Shown piece by piece: positions 19,796-27,807 of a stretch of DNA of 64,000 nt. Numbering within the stretch: position 1 is the stretch's first letter; each line of letters begins with the position of its first letter. The position numbers were made by a program, and so were the translations under genes. The notes beneath the pieces were generated by a model. The model worked only from the letters and a program-made list of their open reading frames with translations. It had not been told where the DNA came from and made no database searches. This DNA is from an uncultured SAR92 cluster bacterium (lineage in GTDB: Bacteria; Pseudomonadota; Gammaproteobacteria; Pseudomonadales; Porticoccaceae), in NCBI GenBank assembly GCA_902596775.1, contig CACJVE010000005.1, positions 1-64,000 of the forward strand. The letters are read 5' to 3'.

Positions 19796-20527
19796 GTGAG
19801 AGTCCCTCGAATATTTGTTTCTATTGATATCCAACAAGACGATTGTATCAATCTAGAAGAGGCAGAATCGCATTATTTTACAGCAGTTTTAAGATTAAAA
19901 ATAAAAAACGAAGTTATCCTATTTAATGGAACTGGTTATGAATATCACGGATATATTCAAGAAATACAAAAAAAATCTGTATTAATTTCAATAAAAACAC
20001 AGATAAAGAAGAATACCGATTCTCCCATAAAAACTAGGTTGCTTATCGCCATATCTCGAAGCAACAGGTTTGATATGATCATTCAAAAAGCGACAGAACT
20101 TGGAATTTCCTCTATCACACCCATTGAAACGGATTACTCTGATATCAAAATTAAAAAAATTAATTTATCCCATAAACTAAATCACTGGCAAAAAATTATA
20201 ATAAACGCATGTCAGCAATCAGGGCGCAATTGTCTTCCCACTATTGAGCAAATTCAAAGCTTTTCAGATGCTGTAACTTCAAATTCGTCAGGAAAAAAAA
20301 TAATACTCACGCCTGGGTGTAATAAAACTCTTAAATCAATCGGCTCCGTCAAAAATGAGATTTCAATAGTCTCAGGTCCAGAAGGAGGTTTCTCAAAGAA
20401 AGAGATGACTATAGCAAAAGAAACTGGATTCGACGCTATCTCGCTCGGCCCAAGAATACTCCGGACCGAGACAGCACCATTAGCGGCATTAAGTATCATT
20501 CAATCAAAATGGGGAGACCTTACATAA
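19796..20527 (+). CDS. rsmE: 16S rRNA (uracil1498-N3)-methyltransferase RsmE
   Basis: RsmE is a SPOUT-class methyltransferase acting on the 30S subunit. The 243-residue protein has the SAM-binding knot motifs SGPEGGFSKKE and SLGPRILRTETAPLAAL at the C-terminus and a PUA-like N-terminal domain (RVPRIFV, HYFTAVLRL). The start is GTG with GAGGG eight bases upstream. As a SAM user it fits a SAM-cycle operon. Its last 19 bases overlap the protease gene. Confidence 0.95.
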   Translation: MRVPRIFVSIDIQQDDCINLEEAESHYFTAVLRLKIKNEVILFNGTGYEYHGYIQEIQKKSVLISIKTQIKKNTDSPIKTRLLIAISRSNRFDMIIQKATELGISSITPIETDYSDIKIKKINLSHKLNHWQKIIINACQQSGRNCLPTIEQIQSFSDAVTSNSSGKKIILTPGCNKTLKSIGSVKNEISIVSGPEGGFSKKEMTIAKETGFDAISLGPRILRTETAPLAALSIIQSKWGDLT

Positions 20528-21282
20528 AAACTCGTTTCATAATTTGGATCGCGTTTTTGGCTATTATTTCCAATAATGCAAAATCCGACCGAGAGATAGA
20601 GCAGGAAATGATTGGACTAGCAGACTCTTTCGGAACAATTGAATGTGATAAAGTTCTCCGTGGGCTTGGCACAAAGGTTCTTTTATCCCCTCGAGATTTA
20701 GAAAAAGGATCTATTTTTGTAACAGCTGCACACACACTTTTCGATAAAGAGAGTGGTAGGAGGTATAAAAATTGCTTTTTTAAATTAGGTAATAGCCGAT
20801 TTAATAAAAGACCTTTTGATAGGACCTCAAACACTAATTACTCTCCTCTTGACAATGATATTGATAAGGCTGCCAGCGACTATATTTTTTTCTATATCAA
20901 AAATAGTGTGCCCTCGCCAGGAATAAGGCTAAAAGAAACTGGAAAGAGTGAAGTGAATTTAGTCTCTATTGGCTTTGATAGCTTTTCTGACAAAATAATA
21001 TTAAACAATCCATGCGAGAGAATACGTTCCAAAATCTTAAAGCTCGATGGCATTTTATTACATAACTGTGATTCAAAAGCAGGGAACTCAGGAGGCGCAA
21101 TTATCGATCGAAACACTGGAAGTTTAGTTGCGATACATGGAGGGAAATTTCTAATAAATGAGAATAAAGAAAATACGAATTTTTCAACAAAAACGATAAT
21201 TATCAATCATGGCAGAGAAGTTGATTTGGCCTTTGTAAAATCTTTGGATAATTTTATGTTGTCTTTAATTGGTGATCAGTGA
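20509..21282 (+). CDS. Secreted trypsin-like serine protease (putative)
   Basis: The 257-residue protein has a signal-peptide-like N-terminus (basic start, hydrophobic 10-20, cleavage perhaps after NNAKS). It has a chymotrypsin-fold triad: H75 in VTAAHTLFD, D124 in ASDYIFFYI and S194 in AGNSGGAI. Four cysteines (46, 89, 169, 187) could form two disulfides after export. The target is unknown. It overlaps rsmE by 19 bases and is the last gene of the SAM operon, an unexpected passenger. Its stop directly abuts the fabY stop on the other strand. Confidence 0.8.
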   Translation: MGRPYIKTRFIIWIAFLAIISNNAKSDREIEQEMIGLADSFGTIECDKVLRGLGTKVLLSPRDLEKGSIFVTAAHTLFDKESGRRYKNCFFKLGNSRFNKRPFDRTSNTNYSPLDNDIDKAASDYIFFYIKNSVPSPGIRLKETGKSEVNLVSIGFDSFSDKIILNNPCERIRSKILKLDGILLHNCDSKAGNSGGAIIDRNTGSLVAIHGGKFLINENKENTNFSTKTIIINHGREVDLAFVKSLDNFMLSLIGDQ

Positions 21283-23154
21283 TTACTCATCAAATGAAAT
21301 ATCTTTCTCATAACCGGGAATACTAATTCCACTTTTTGAAATTTTAATTTTAGAATCTTCTATTTGCTCTTCACCAAATTTATAAATAATATCTAGGTCT
21401 CCTCGATCTGCGCTTTTACGGTAAACGCTTGCTCTCTCTAGGGCGACCTCCCGCCGAGTCAAATAATTAGAAAAGTCTTTATCTGAGTATTTCAGCATCA
21501 ATAATTCCTCTGACTTCTTTGGAGAAATGACATAACCACTTGCATTATTACCTCCAAAACCCTTGGAATTAATGAAGGCAACGTCCATTGGATTCGAGCT
21601 GACATCTTTATCATGCAGTAAAAAAGACAATCTTTCTTGACTGACATCTTTAGCAATCCTGTCAATGGTTTTAATACCCGGAATCACCTGATAAGAAAAA
21701 GTACCCAATGCCGAAACTACCTGATCACCACTTGCAGCGGCCATACTGTGACCAACGTATGATTTTACTGCTGCCACAGGCCAATCGGAAATATCAAACG
21801 CCTCTGCCACCTTATCTAGTACCTCTGATTCAGTTGTTCTATTGGCAGGCGTACTAGATCCGTGTGCGTGAACAAAACTATTATGTTGAATACTCTTTTC
21901 TCCAAGCAAACTTATTGCTGATGACACTGCTCTTGCAAAACATAAATAGTTCCCAGGCCCCGGAGCAGATATGGATTTCTTGATGCCATCCGCGTTTACA
22001 AAGACTCCCGGGAATGCTCCATAAATGATAGCCCCTAATTCCAGTGCTAGTTTGTCGTCCATTAAAATAATATATTGAGAAGCCTCGGCCAAGGTAAATC
22101 CACAATTTTCCCCAAAAGGTCGGCTCGAGGATCGCCAGTTTACTTTATCCAAACCGTCTATTCTTTTTAATCCATCTTCTGTAACCAGAGCACTCATACT
22201 AGACAGACCTTCAGACATCTCAGGAGTGATCGGCGCTTCGGAATTACCCACAACGGCTAAGCGGCATCGGCCTGCTTGAATATCTCTTATTGCGCTATTA
22301 ACCGTATATAAGAAACTAGCACATGCCCCAGTCGTTGCCTCCGTATGCCCTATATTCCCCAATACATAGGCATTTATAAAATCTGCAGGCATTGAATTTA
22401 AGGCTAGTGGAACTTGTTTTGACGTTGTTCTATCTCCTCTTAATCTTGATTTAAAAAGACCTCCGAAAGCTTCTTCATTTACTTGACCAAATACGCTCGA
22501 TGAGTAGACTCCCACCTCATTTGGGCTAAGATTTTTACTCAAGAGATCCCACGGAATACCCACAGAATTGAGCGCATCATTCACTCCGAGTATTGCCATT
22601 TGCAAACCCCTTGGATGAAACCTCGAAGTATAATAAGACTCAGGGCAGAACCCTTGAGGTAACTGCCCCGCAGCTTTTGAGCTCAGTTCATAATGTGAGG
22701 AAACAAAAAATTCGGTTTTACCACTCGAGGTAACCTCTACTTCCGAATTAGGTAATATTTTTATCTTCCAATCTTTAGGGGGGTACTCGGGCAAATCTCT
22801 TTTCAACATTTTAAAAACTAATTTCTTTTCAGAGGAAAAGTTGATTTTTTTATTCCCTGGAATAGCACGGCTATCAAAATGCTCGATCTCACGAATTAAT
22901 GTACCTGCGAGCACAATTCCCTCGTAAGCTTTAACAACTTCTTCTTCATCTAAAAATTCACCCGATGCACTTATGTAAGTATCATCTTTCCAAGAGACTA
23001 AGCCCATTAAACAGGCAAGACTCAAAATAGTGTTACGCTTATCTTCTTCGTTCAATGATTCTATAATCGTGCGTTTGAACCCTTGATGGAAGGAACTCCG
23101 ACCGGCAGAATTATATCCTCCAAAACCTACTATGACTGGTAAAACCTTACTCAT
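21283..23154 (-). CDS. fabY: Beta-ketoacyl-ACP synthase FabY
   Basis: The 623-residue protein matches FabY of Pseudomonas from end to end, beginning LPVIVGFGGYNSAGRSS. It has catalytic C278 in GACASFLY, the histidines in HAHGSSTPANRTTE and KSYVGHSMAAAS, and the C-terminal SKGFGGNNASGYV. FabY condenses acetyl-CoA with malonyl-ACP to start fatty acid synthesis and replaces FabH as the main initiator in Pseudomonas. FabB/FabF proteins are only about 410 residues, so length supports this call. It is the last gene of a long leftward run after serC-serA, with a 73-base gap from serA. Confidence 0.93.
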   Translation of the reverse strand: MSKVLPVIVGFGGYNSAGRSSFHQGFKRTIIESLNEEDKRNTILSLACLMGLVSWKDDTYISASGEFLDEEEVVKAYEGIVLAGTLIREIEHFDSRAIPGNKKINFSSEKKLVFKMLKRDLPEYPPKDWKIKILPNSEVEVTSSGKTEFFVSSHYELSSKAAGQLPQGFCPESYYTSRFHPRGLQMAILGVNDALNSVGIPWDLLSKNLSPNEVGVYSSSVFGQVNEEAFGGLFKSRLRGDRTTSKQVPLALNSMPADFINAYVLGNIGHTEATTGACASFLYTVNSAIRDIQAGRCRLAVVGNSEAPITPEMSEGLSSMSALVTEDGLKRIDGLDKVNWRSSSRPFGENCGFTLAEASQYIILMDDKLALELGAIIYGAFPGVFVNADGIKKSISAPGPGNYLCFARAVSSAISLLGEKSIQHNSFVHAHGSSTPANRTTESEVLDKVAEAFDISDWPVAAVKSYVGHSMAAASGDQVVSALGTFSYQVIPGIKTIDRIAKDVSQERLSFLLHDKDVSSNPMDVAFINSKGFGGNNASGYVISPKKSEELLMLKYSDKDFSNYLTRREVALERASVYRKSADRGDLDIIYKFGEEQIEDSKIKISKSGISIPGYEKDISFDE

Positions 23155-23227
23155 ATTTATACCAATAATTTCATAATTTTTATCTTAAAATGCATTTGAA
23201 TGTAGCATTGTAAAATCACGAACACTC

Positions 23228-24397
23228 TTAAAGCTTTCGGGCATTAACTATTCCACTTATATTTGCAATGTTTCTATCAATAGCCAAATCAATTTTCCCC
23301 TCCACATCTATAATATTATAAGCAATATCTCCTCGGCTTTTATTCACCATATCTATAATATTTAAGTTTAGGTCAGCAAAGACTGATAAGACGTGTCCGA
23401 GAACTTTCGGAATGTTTTCGTTGGTAAAGGTTATCCGAGTGCCGTCAGTACGAGCCATTTCAGTGGAGGGGAAGTTCACAGAATTTATAATGTTTCCATT
23501 TTCTAAAAAATCAATTAATTGCTCTGACGCCATTACCGCACAATTTTCTTCTGCTTCCTTCGTACTCGCTCCAATATGTGGCATCAATAGGACATTTTTT
23601 AATCCAATCATCCCTGGCATTGGGAAGTCACTGATATATCCGCCAATTACTTTGTTTTCGATAGCATCAATTAAATCATTTAAGTTCACTATTTCTGCCC
23701 GGGCAAAGTTTAAGAGCTTGGCTGAAGGTTTCATCTTGCGGAGATTTTTACTATTAATAAGATCCTTAGTTGACGGGATAGCTGGAACATGGAGTGTGAC
23801 AAAATCAGATTGGCTTAATAAGGTTTCTAAACTATCCATTCTTTTTACTTTACTTGATAGTTGCCATGCAGTCTCCACTGAGATGGCTGGATCATAACCA
23901 ATCACTTTCATGCCTAAACTGGAACCTAAATTAGCTACCATAGATCCTATTGCACCTAATCCCACGATCCCTAAAGTCTTTCCAAAAATTTCTTCTCCTG
24001 CGAATCGCTTTTTTTCTTTTTCTAACAAGCGGTTCATTTCTGCAAAATCATTAACACCTATCAAAGCATTAGCATATTCGATCCCGCCTATAATATCCCT
24101 CGATCCAATTAATAAACTAGCTACTATTAATTCCTTGACGGCATTTGCGTTTGCTCCAGGAGTATTAAATACAACAATACCTCTCTCTGTATATTCCTCC
24201 ACCGGAATATTATTTACTCCTGCACCTGCTCTTGCTAAAGCCACAAGAGACGATGGGATAGGCTGACCATGTAGTTTATGACTTCGCATCAGATATGCCT
24301 GAGGCTCGACGACCTCAGTACTTATATTAAATTTTTTAGAATCAAACTTACTGAGTCCTGATTTTGCTATCGAGTTGTAAACCTGAATATTAAACAT
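23228..24397 (-). CDS. serA: D-3-phosphoglycerate dehydrogenase with ACT domain
   Basis: SerA oxidises 3-phosphoglycerate as the first step of serine synthesis. The 389-residue protein has a catalytic domain with AGAGVNNIPV, the NAD motif GLGAIG, LLNFARAEIV and MPHIGASTKEAEENC (catalytic His), and a C-terminal ACT domain (about 315-389), the usual site of serine feedback. It follows serC by 22 bases, giving two of the three serine steps in one unit; serB is not present here. Confidence 0.95.
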   Translation of the reverse strand: MFNIQVYNSIAKSGLSKFDSKKFNISTEVVEPQAYLMRSHKLHGQPIPSSLVALARAGAGVNNIPVEEYTERGIVVFNTPGANANAVKELIVASLLIGSRDIIGGIEYANALIGVNDFAEMNRLLEKEKKRFAGEEIFGKTLGIVGLGAIGSMVANLGSSLGMKVIGYDPAISVETAWQLSSKVKRMDSLETLLSQSDFVTLHVPAIPSTKDLINSKNLRKMKPSAKLLNFARAEIVNLNDLIDAIENKVIGGYISDFPMPGMIGLKNVLLMPHIGASTKEAEENCAVMASEQLIDFLENGNIINSVNFPSTEMARTDGTRITFTNENIPKVLGHVLSVFADLNLNIIDMVNKSRGDIAYNIIDVEGKIDLAIDRNIANISGIVNARKL

Positions 24398-24419
24398 TAA
24401 CTTATCTCATTTATTATAT

Positions 24420-25532
24420 TTATTTAATCTTTTCAAAAGCCCAATCCAACCATGGCATCAACAAAATTAAGTCTTCTTGCTCAACTGTTGCTCCACACCA
24501 TATTCTAAGGCCCGCAGGCGCGTCTCTGTAAGAGCCAATATCGAAAGCAACCTGTTCTGATTCCAGCAATTTAGTCATTTGCTTTACTTTTTCTGCCGAT
24601 AAATCTAATTTTAAACAAACACTAGTGTTTGATAATGTTTCAATTTTATTTGCTAAGAAGCCAATCCATTCTCTCTCATCGACGAAGGCTTTGATAACAC
24701 TTAGATTGTCCTCTGACTTTTTAATTGCTGCATTTATACCACCCAAAGATCTAACCCACTCCAATGCGTCTAAATAGTCTGCAGCGCATAATAAAGATGG
24801 AGTATTAATAGTCTGACCCGAAAAAATCCCATCTATTAATTTCCCTGATTTAGTCAATCGGAATAGTTTAGGAAGAGGCCAAGACGGCGTGTAAGTTTCT
24901 AAACGTTCAACGGCTCTTGGGCTTAAGATAAGCATGCCATGAGCTCCCTCACTCCCTAAAACCTTCTGCCAACTAAATGTAGTAACATCCAACTTGTCCC
25001 AAGGCATATCCATAGCAAACACTGCCGATGTCGCATCACAAAATGTTAGCCCCCGACGATTGCTATCAATCCAATCTGAGTCTGGCACCTTTACACCGGA
25101 GGTAGTCCCGTTCCAGGTAAAAACGATATCATTATCACTATTGGTTAGTTCTAGTTTAGGTAAATCTCCATAGTCTGCCTCAAACAAAGAAATTTCCGAC
25201 AGCCGTAACTGATTAACCGCATCATTAATCCATCCCTTACCAAAAGATTCCCATGCACAAAGGTCAACCGGTCTCTCCCCAAGCATTGACCACATTGCCA
25301 TTTCAAATGCACCTGTATCAGAAGCTGGAACAACTCCAACTCGGTAATCGTCTGGTAACCCTAGTACTGAAGAGGTCTCTTCACACACTCTTTTTAACAA
25401 ATCTTTCCCTACTATCGAGCGATGGGATCTTCCCAAAGCGGATACATCAAGATTTGCAACATTATATCCAGGTCTCTTTGCGCAGGGCCCCGAGGAAAAG
25501 TTTGCACTATTTGGCTTTAAAGATGGCTTCAT
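24420..25532 (-). CDS. serC: Phosphoserine aminotransferase, alphaproteobacterial type
   Basis: SerC transaminates 3-phosphohydroxypyruvate to phosphoserine with PLP. The 370-residue protein is of the type typical of Alphaproteobacteria: [12 protein letters not shown] at the start, [20 protein letters not shown], and [16 protein letters not shown] carrying the PLP lysine. It differs from the roughly 362-residue E. coli type. It also acts in PLP synthesis, so it links to the epd gene elsewhere in the window. It is followed by serA on the same strand. Confidence 0.94.
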   Translation of the reverse strand: MKPSLKPNSANFSSGPCAKRPGYNVANLDVSALGRSHRSIVGKDLLKRVCEETSSVLGLPDDYRVGVVPASDTGAFEMAMWSMLGERPVDLCAWESFGKGWINDAVNQLRLSEISLFEADYGDLPKLELTNSDNDIVFTWNGTTSGVKVPDSDWIDSNRRGLTFCDATSAVFAMDMPWDKLDVTTFSWQKVLGSEGAHGMLILSPRAVERLETYTPSWPLPKLFRLTKSGKLIDGIFSGQTINTPSLLCAADYLDALEWVRSLGGINAAIKKSEDNLSVIKAFVDEREWIGFLANKIETLSNTSVCLKLDLSAEKVKQMTKLLESEQVAFDIGSYRDAPAGLRIWCGATVEQEDLILLMPWLDWAFEKIK

Positions 25533-25604
25533 TTTATGAACACCTAATAAAGAAGGATTAGTTTTGAGGTAGCGTACCCAAAAGTTAAAACAAGAAGAGT
25601 TAGA

Positions 25605-26243
25605 TCAAGATTTCAGCTGTCTTTCTTTTTCTATCAAGAAACTAGCGATTCTCAACATCCCCTCGAAACCTTTCCCCATTCTCGTTGTTATTCGGTATTT
25701 TCCATTAACAACCAATTCGGGAGTTCCCTGTGTCCGATAACCTTTGATTCTAGATTTTGCCTGGTTAACCTGACTGTTAACACCAAATGAATTGTACGCT
25801 TTGGAAAATTTTTCGCCATCAACTCGATGTTTAGAAAATATTTTCTCAATATCATTCTCAGATTGAATTGATTCCTTTCTTACATGAATTGCTTCGAACA
25901 AATCAACATGAGTTTTATCAAGAACATTAAAAGACCTTCCAACAAAATATGCTCTCGCATAAGGCTCTAAGCTGGGATGCCATATAGCAGGTGTTCGCTG
26001 AAAATCTACATCATCTTCTAAATCTTCGACCCAAGGTTTCATCGCTCGTTCAAAGTTGTAGCAGTGCACACATCCATAATGAAAAACTTCATTGATTTCT
26101 ATTTTAGAAGAATCAGCAGTTCGTATTACTTGTGGCAAAATTTCGTAGTCTACTCCCGCTTCAAACATCTCTGCTTTTAGGCCCACAGAAACAAATATCA
26201 CCATGAAAGCGATGTTACGAAATCTCTGAATTTGTTTTATCAT
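25605..26243 (-). CDS. dsbA: Periplasmic thiol:disulfide oxidoreductase DsbA
   Basis: DsbA introduces disulfides into exported proteins. The 212-residue protein has an N-terminal hydrophobic signal (11-22), a thioredoxin fold with CVHC at 58-61 (DsbA usually CPHC) and the cis-proline loop GTPELVVNG with P175. It lies 26 bases after cytochrome c4, as in Pseudomonas (cc4-dsbA). Disulfide-rich or haem c proteins exported nearby are plausible clients. Confidence 0.93.
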   Translation of the reverse strand: MIKQIQRFRNIAFMVIFVSVGLKAEMFEAGVDYEILPQVIRTADSSKIEINEVFHYGCVHCYNFERAMKPWVEDLEDDVDFQRTPAIWHPSLEPYARAYFVGRSFNVLDKTHVDLFEAIHVRKESIQSENDIEKIFSKHRVDGEKFSKAYNSFGVNSQVNQAKSRIKGYRTQGTPELVVNGKYRITTRMGKGFEGMLRIASFLIEKERQLKS

Positions 26244-26269
26244 GCTTATTAAGACCCAAGTAAATTCAT

Positions 26270-26914
26270 TTAATTCAATCCCGATATATAATTTGAGACC
26301 GCTTTTATTTCTTTATCGCTCAAATTAGCCGCTACCCCTTGCATAATTGAAGCATTATTACCACTGGCTCGCTCACCTCTTCTGTATGCCAGAAGCTGCT
26401 TCTCAATGTACTCTGCATATTGACCACCTAAAGCTGGGTATCCTGCGGGGCCGTTTCCATTGCCTGAGGGAGAGTGACACCCTGTACATGCAGCCACACC
26501 ATTAGCAATATTTCCGCCTCGGTAGACTTTTTCGCCAAGTGCCAAAGCTTTATCTGGATCCGATATTCCAATCAACTCAATTTCTTTTGAACCAGCAATC
26601 GTTCTCTGCTTTTGATTGTAGTAAGCTGCCATATCTTGTAAATCTTGGTCTGATGATTGGTCCAATATTCCAGTCATCTCCATAATGATTCTCTCACCCG
26701 ATTTAACTAATCTCAGCTGTTCAGTAATATACTTTTCGCCAAGTCCGGCAATTTTGGGGAAATTTGGGACTAAGCTGTTCCCGTCTGACCCATGACACCC
26801 AGCGCACACCAGTACTTTGTTTTGTCCAGCAGCTGCATCTCCTGCAGACTGTGATGACGCAGAAAATAAAAGCAAAACTACTGAGACCATCAAGAGAAAA
26901 TAATATTTAATCAT
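26270..26914 (-). CDS. Dihaem cytochrome c4
   Basis: The 214-residue protein has a signal peptide (residues 1-24) and two class I cytochrome c domains with CAGCH at 37-41 and CTGCH at 143-147, each followed by a methionine-ligand region. Cytochrome c4 carries electrons to terminal oxidases in the periplasm and would suit the aa3-type oxidase encoded 10 kb away. The gene order polA/engB-cc4-dsbA is conserved in Pseudomonas. GGAA precedes the ATG. Confidence 0.94.
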   Translation of the reverse strand: MIKYYFLLMVSVVLLLFSASSQSAGDAAAGQNKVLVCAGCHGSDGNSLVPNFPKIAGLGEKYITEQLRLVKSGERIIMEMTGILDQSSDQDLQDMAAYYNQKQRTIAGSKEIELIGISDPDKALALGEKVYRGGNIANGVAACTGCHSPSGNGNGPAGYPALGGQYAEYIEKQLLAYRRGERASGNNASIMQGVAANLSDKEIKAVSNYISGLN

Positions 26915-26973
26915 CTATGTTTCCAAATCTAAAGGGGCAGACTATATACGTTATAACATGCGTCACTGGTGTT

Positions 26974-26989
26974 CCTCCGCTTGCGGAGG
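26974..26989. repeat. Perfect hairpin with CTTG tetraloop between cytochrome c4 and engB
   Basis: CCTCCG-CTTG-CGGAGG is a perfect 6-bp GC-rich stem with a CTTG loop inside an AT-rich 124-base divergent spacer. It is flanked by an imperfect inverted repeat, GTTATAACATG (26950-26960) and CATTATATAAC (26990-27000), matching at 9 of 11 positions. No T-run follows on either strand, so it is not an obvious terminator. It may lie in a 5' leader of either gene. Confidence 0.5.
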
Positions 26990-27047
26990 CATTATATAAC
27001 ATCTGACTCAGTTTTCTAACCAACAAATCTGAAAAAAATTGCAATTT

Positions 27048-27671
27048 ATGATGGTGAATTTTCAAAAAGTATCTTTTTTATCCAGTGCCCCAAAATTATC
27101 ATTATGCCCACCAGATGAGGGAATCGAAATCGCTTTTGCAGGTAGATCGAATGCTGGAAAATCGACAGCTCTGAACACATTGGTTAAAAATAAGAAACTT
27201 GCAAAAACCAGCAAGACACCAGGCCGAACACAATTAATAAATTTTTTTGAATTAAATGAAAAGCAACGATTGGTAGATCTACCAGGATATGGCTATGCGA
27301 AAGTTCCGCTATCTGTCAAAAGAAAGTGGGATATAAATCTGTCTGAGTATCTTAGATTTCGCCAAAGTTTACGTGGTTTAATTCTACTAATGGATAGCAG
27401 GCATCCCTTGACAGAATATGACCGTCAAATATTAATGTGGAGTTCTCAGACAAATCTGGAGGTTCACATATTACTAACAAAAGCCGACAAACAAAAAAAT
27501 AATGCCTTAAAAACTACGTTAGAAAAGGTAAAAAACTTTACTCTAGATCCGGAATTATCCTTGCCAAGTATTTCTGTTCAACTATTTTCATCTAAAAGCA
27601 AGCTAGGGCTAAAGGAGTTTGAAGAGAAAATAAACTCATGGTTTACAAGAGAGCTCCTGAATCCTCAATGA
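27048..27671 (+). CDS. engB: Ribosome biogenesis GTPase EngB (YihA/YsxC)
   Basis: EngB is an essential GTPase in 50S assembly. The protein has G1 AGRSNAGKST, the switch region SKTPGRTQLINFF, G3 VDLPGYGYAKVP and G4 TKAD. E. coli EngB begins MTNLNYQQ, which aligns with the second ATG (27051, MVNFQKV). I give the first of two tandem ATGs (27048); a TTG at 27039 is also in frame. No Shine-Dalgarno is visible. It is convergent with polA, the usual gammaproteobacterial pair. Confidence 0.95.
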   Translation: MMVNFQKVSFLSSAPKLSLCPPDEGIEIAFAGRSNAGKSTALNTLVKNKKLAKTSKTPGRTQLINFFELNEKQRLVDLPGYGYAKVPLSVKRKWDINLSEYLRFRQSLRGLILLMDSRHPLTEYDRQILMWSSQTNLEVHILLTKADKQKNNALKTTLEKVKNFTLDPELSLPSISVQLFSSKSKLGLKEFEEKINSWFTRELLNPQ

Positions 27672-27681
27672 TTCAGGAGCT
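27652..27681 (+). terminator. Stem-loop at the engB stop, probable terminator
   Basis: AGCTCCTGAATC (27652-27663) and GATTCAGGAGCT (27670-27681) form a perfect 12-bp stem with a 6-base loop; the engB stop codon lies within it. Only a weak T-rich stretch (TTCTTGC) follows, so termination efficiency is uncertain. Confidence 0.6.
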
Positions 27682-27807
27682 TCTTGCTACTTAGGGGTCT
27701 AACATCTACTAACATCTCTCGGGGGAGATAAATTGCAACTTTGCGTTGCTCTATCTTTGACACCAAGATTTTAAAAAGTTCAAAAGTTTTTAAAAATAAG
27801 TGGAATT

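Noticed and set aside
26952-27002. Zur boxes at TATAACAT (26952-26959 and 26995-27002)
   Set aside because: Both are exact half-sites, but the matching left half ATGTTATA is absent in each case, unlike the perfect boxes before zur.
27672-27807. Spot 42 (spf) small RNA between engB and polA, as in E. coli
   Set aside because: Neither strand shows the conserved Spot 42 5' region or its strong GC terminator; only small hairpins (GCAAC/GTTGC, ATCTC/GAGAT) are present.
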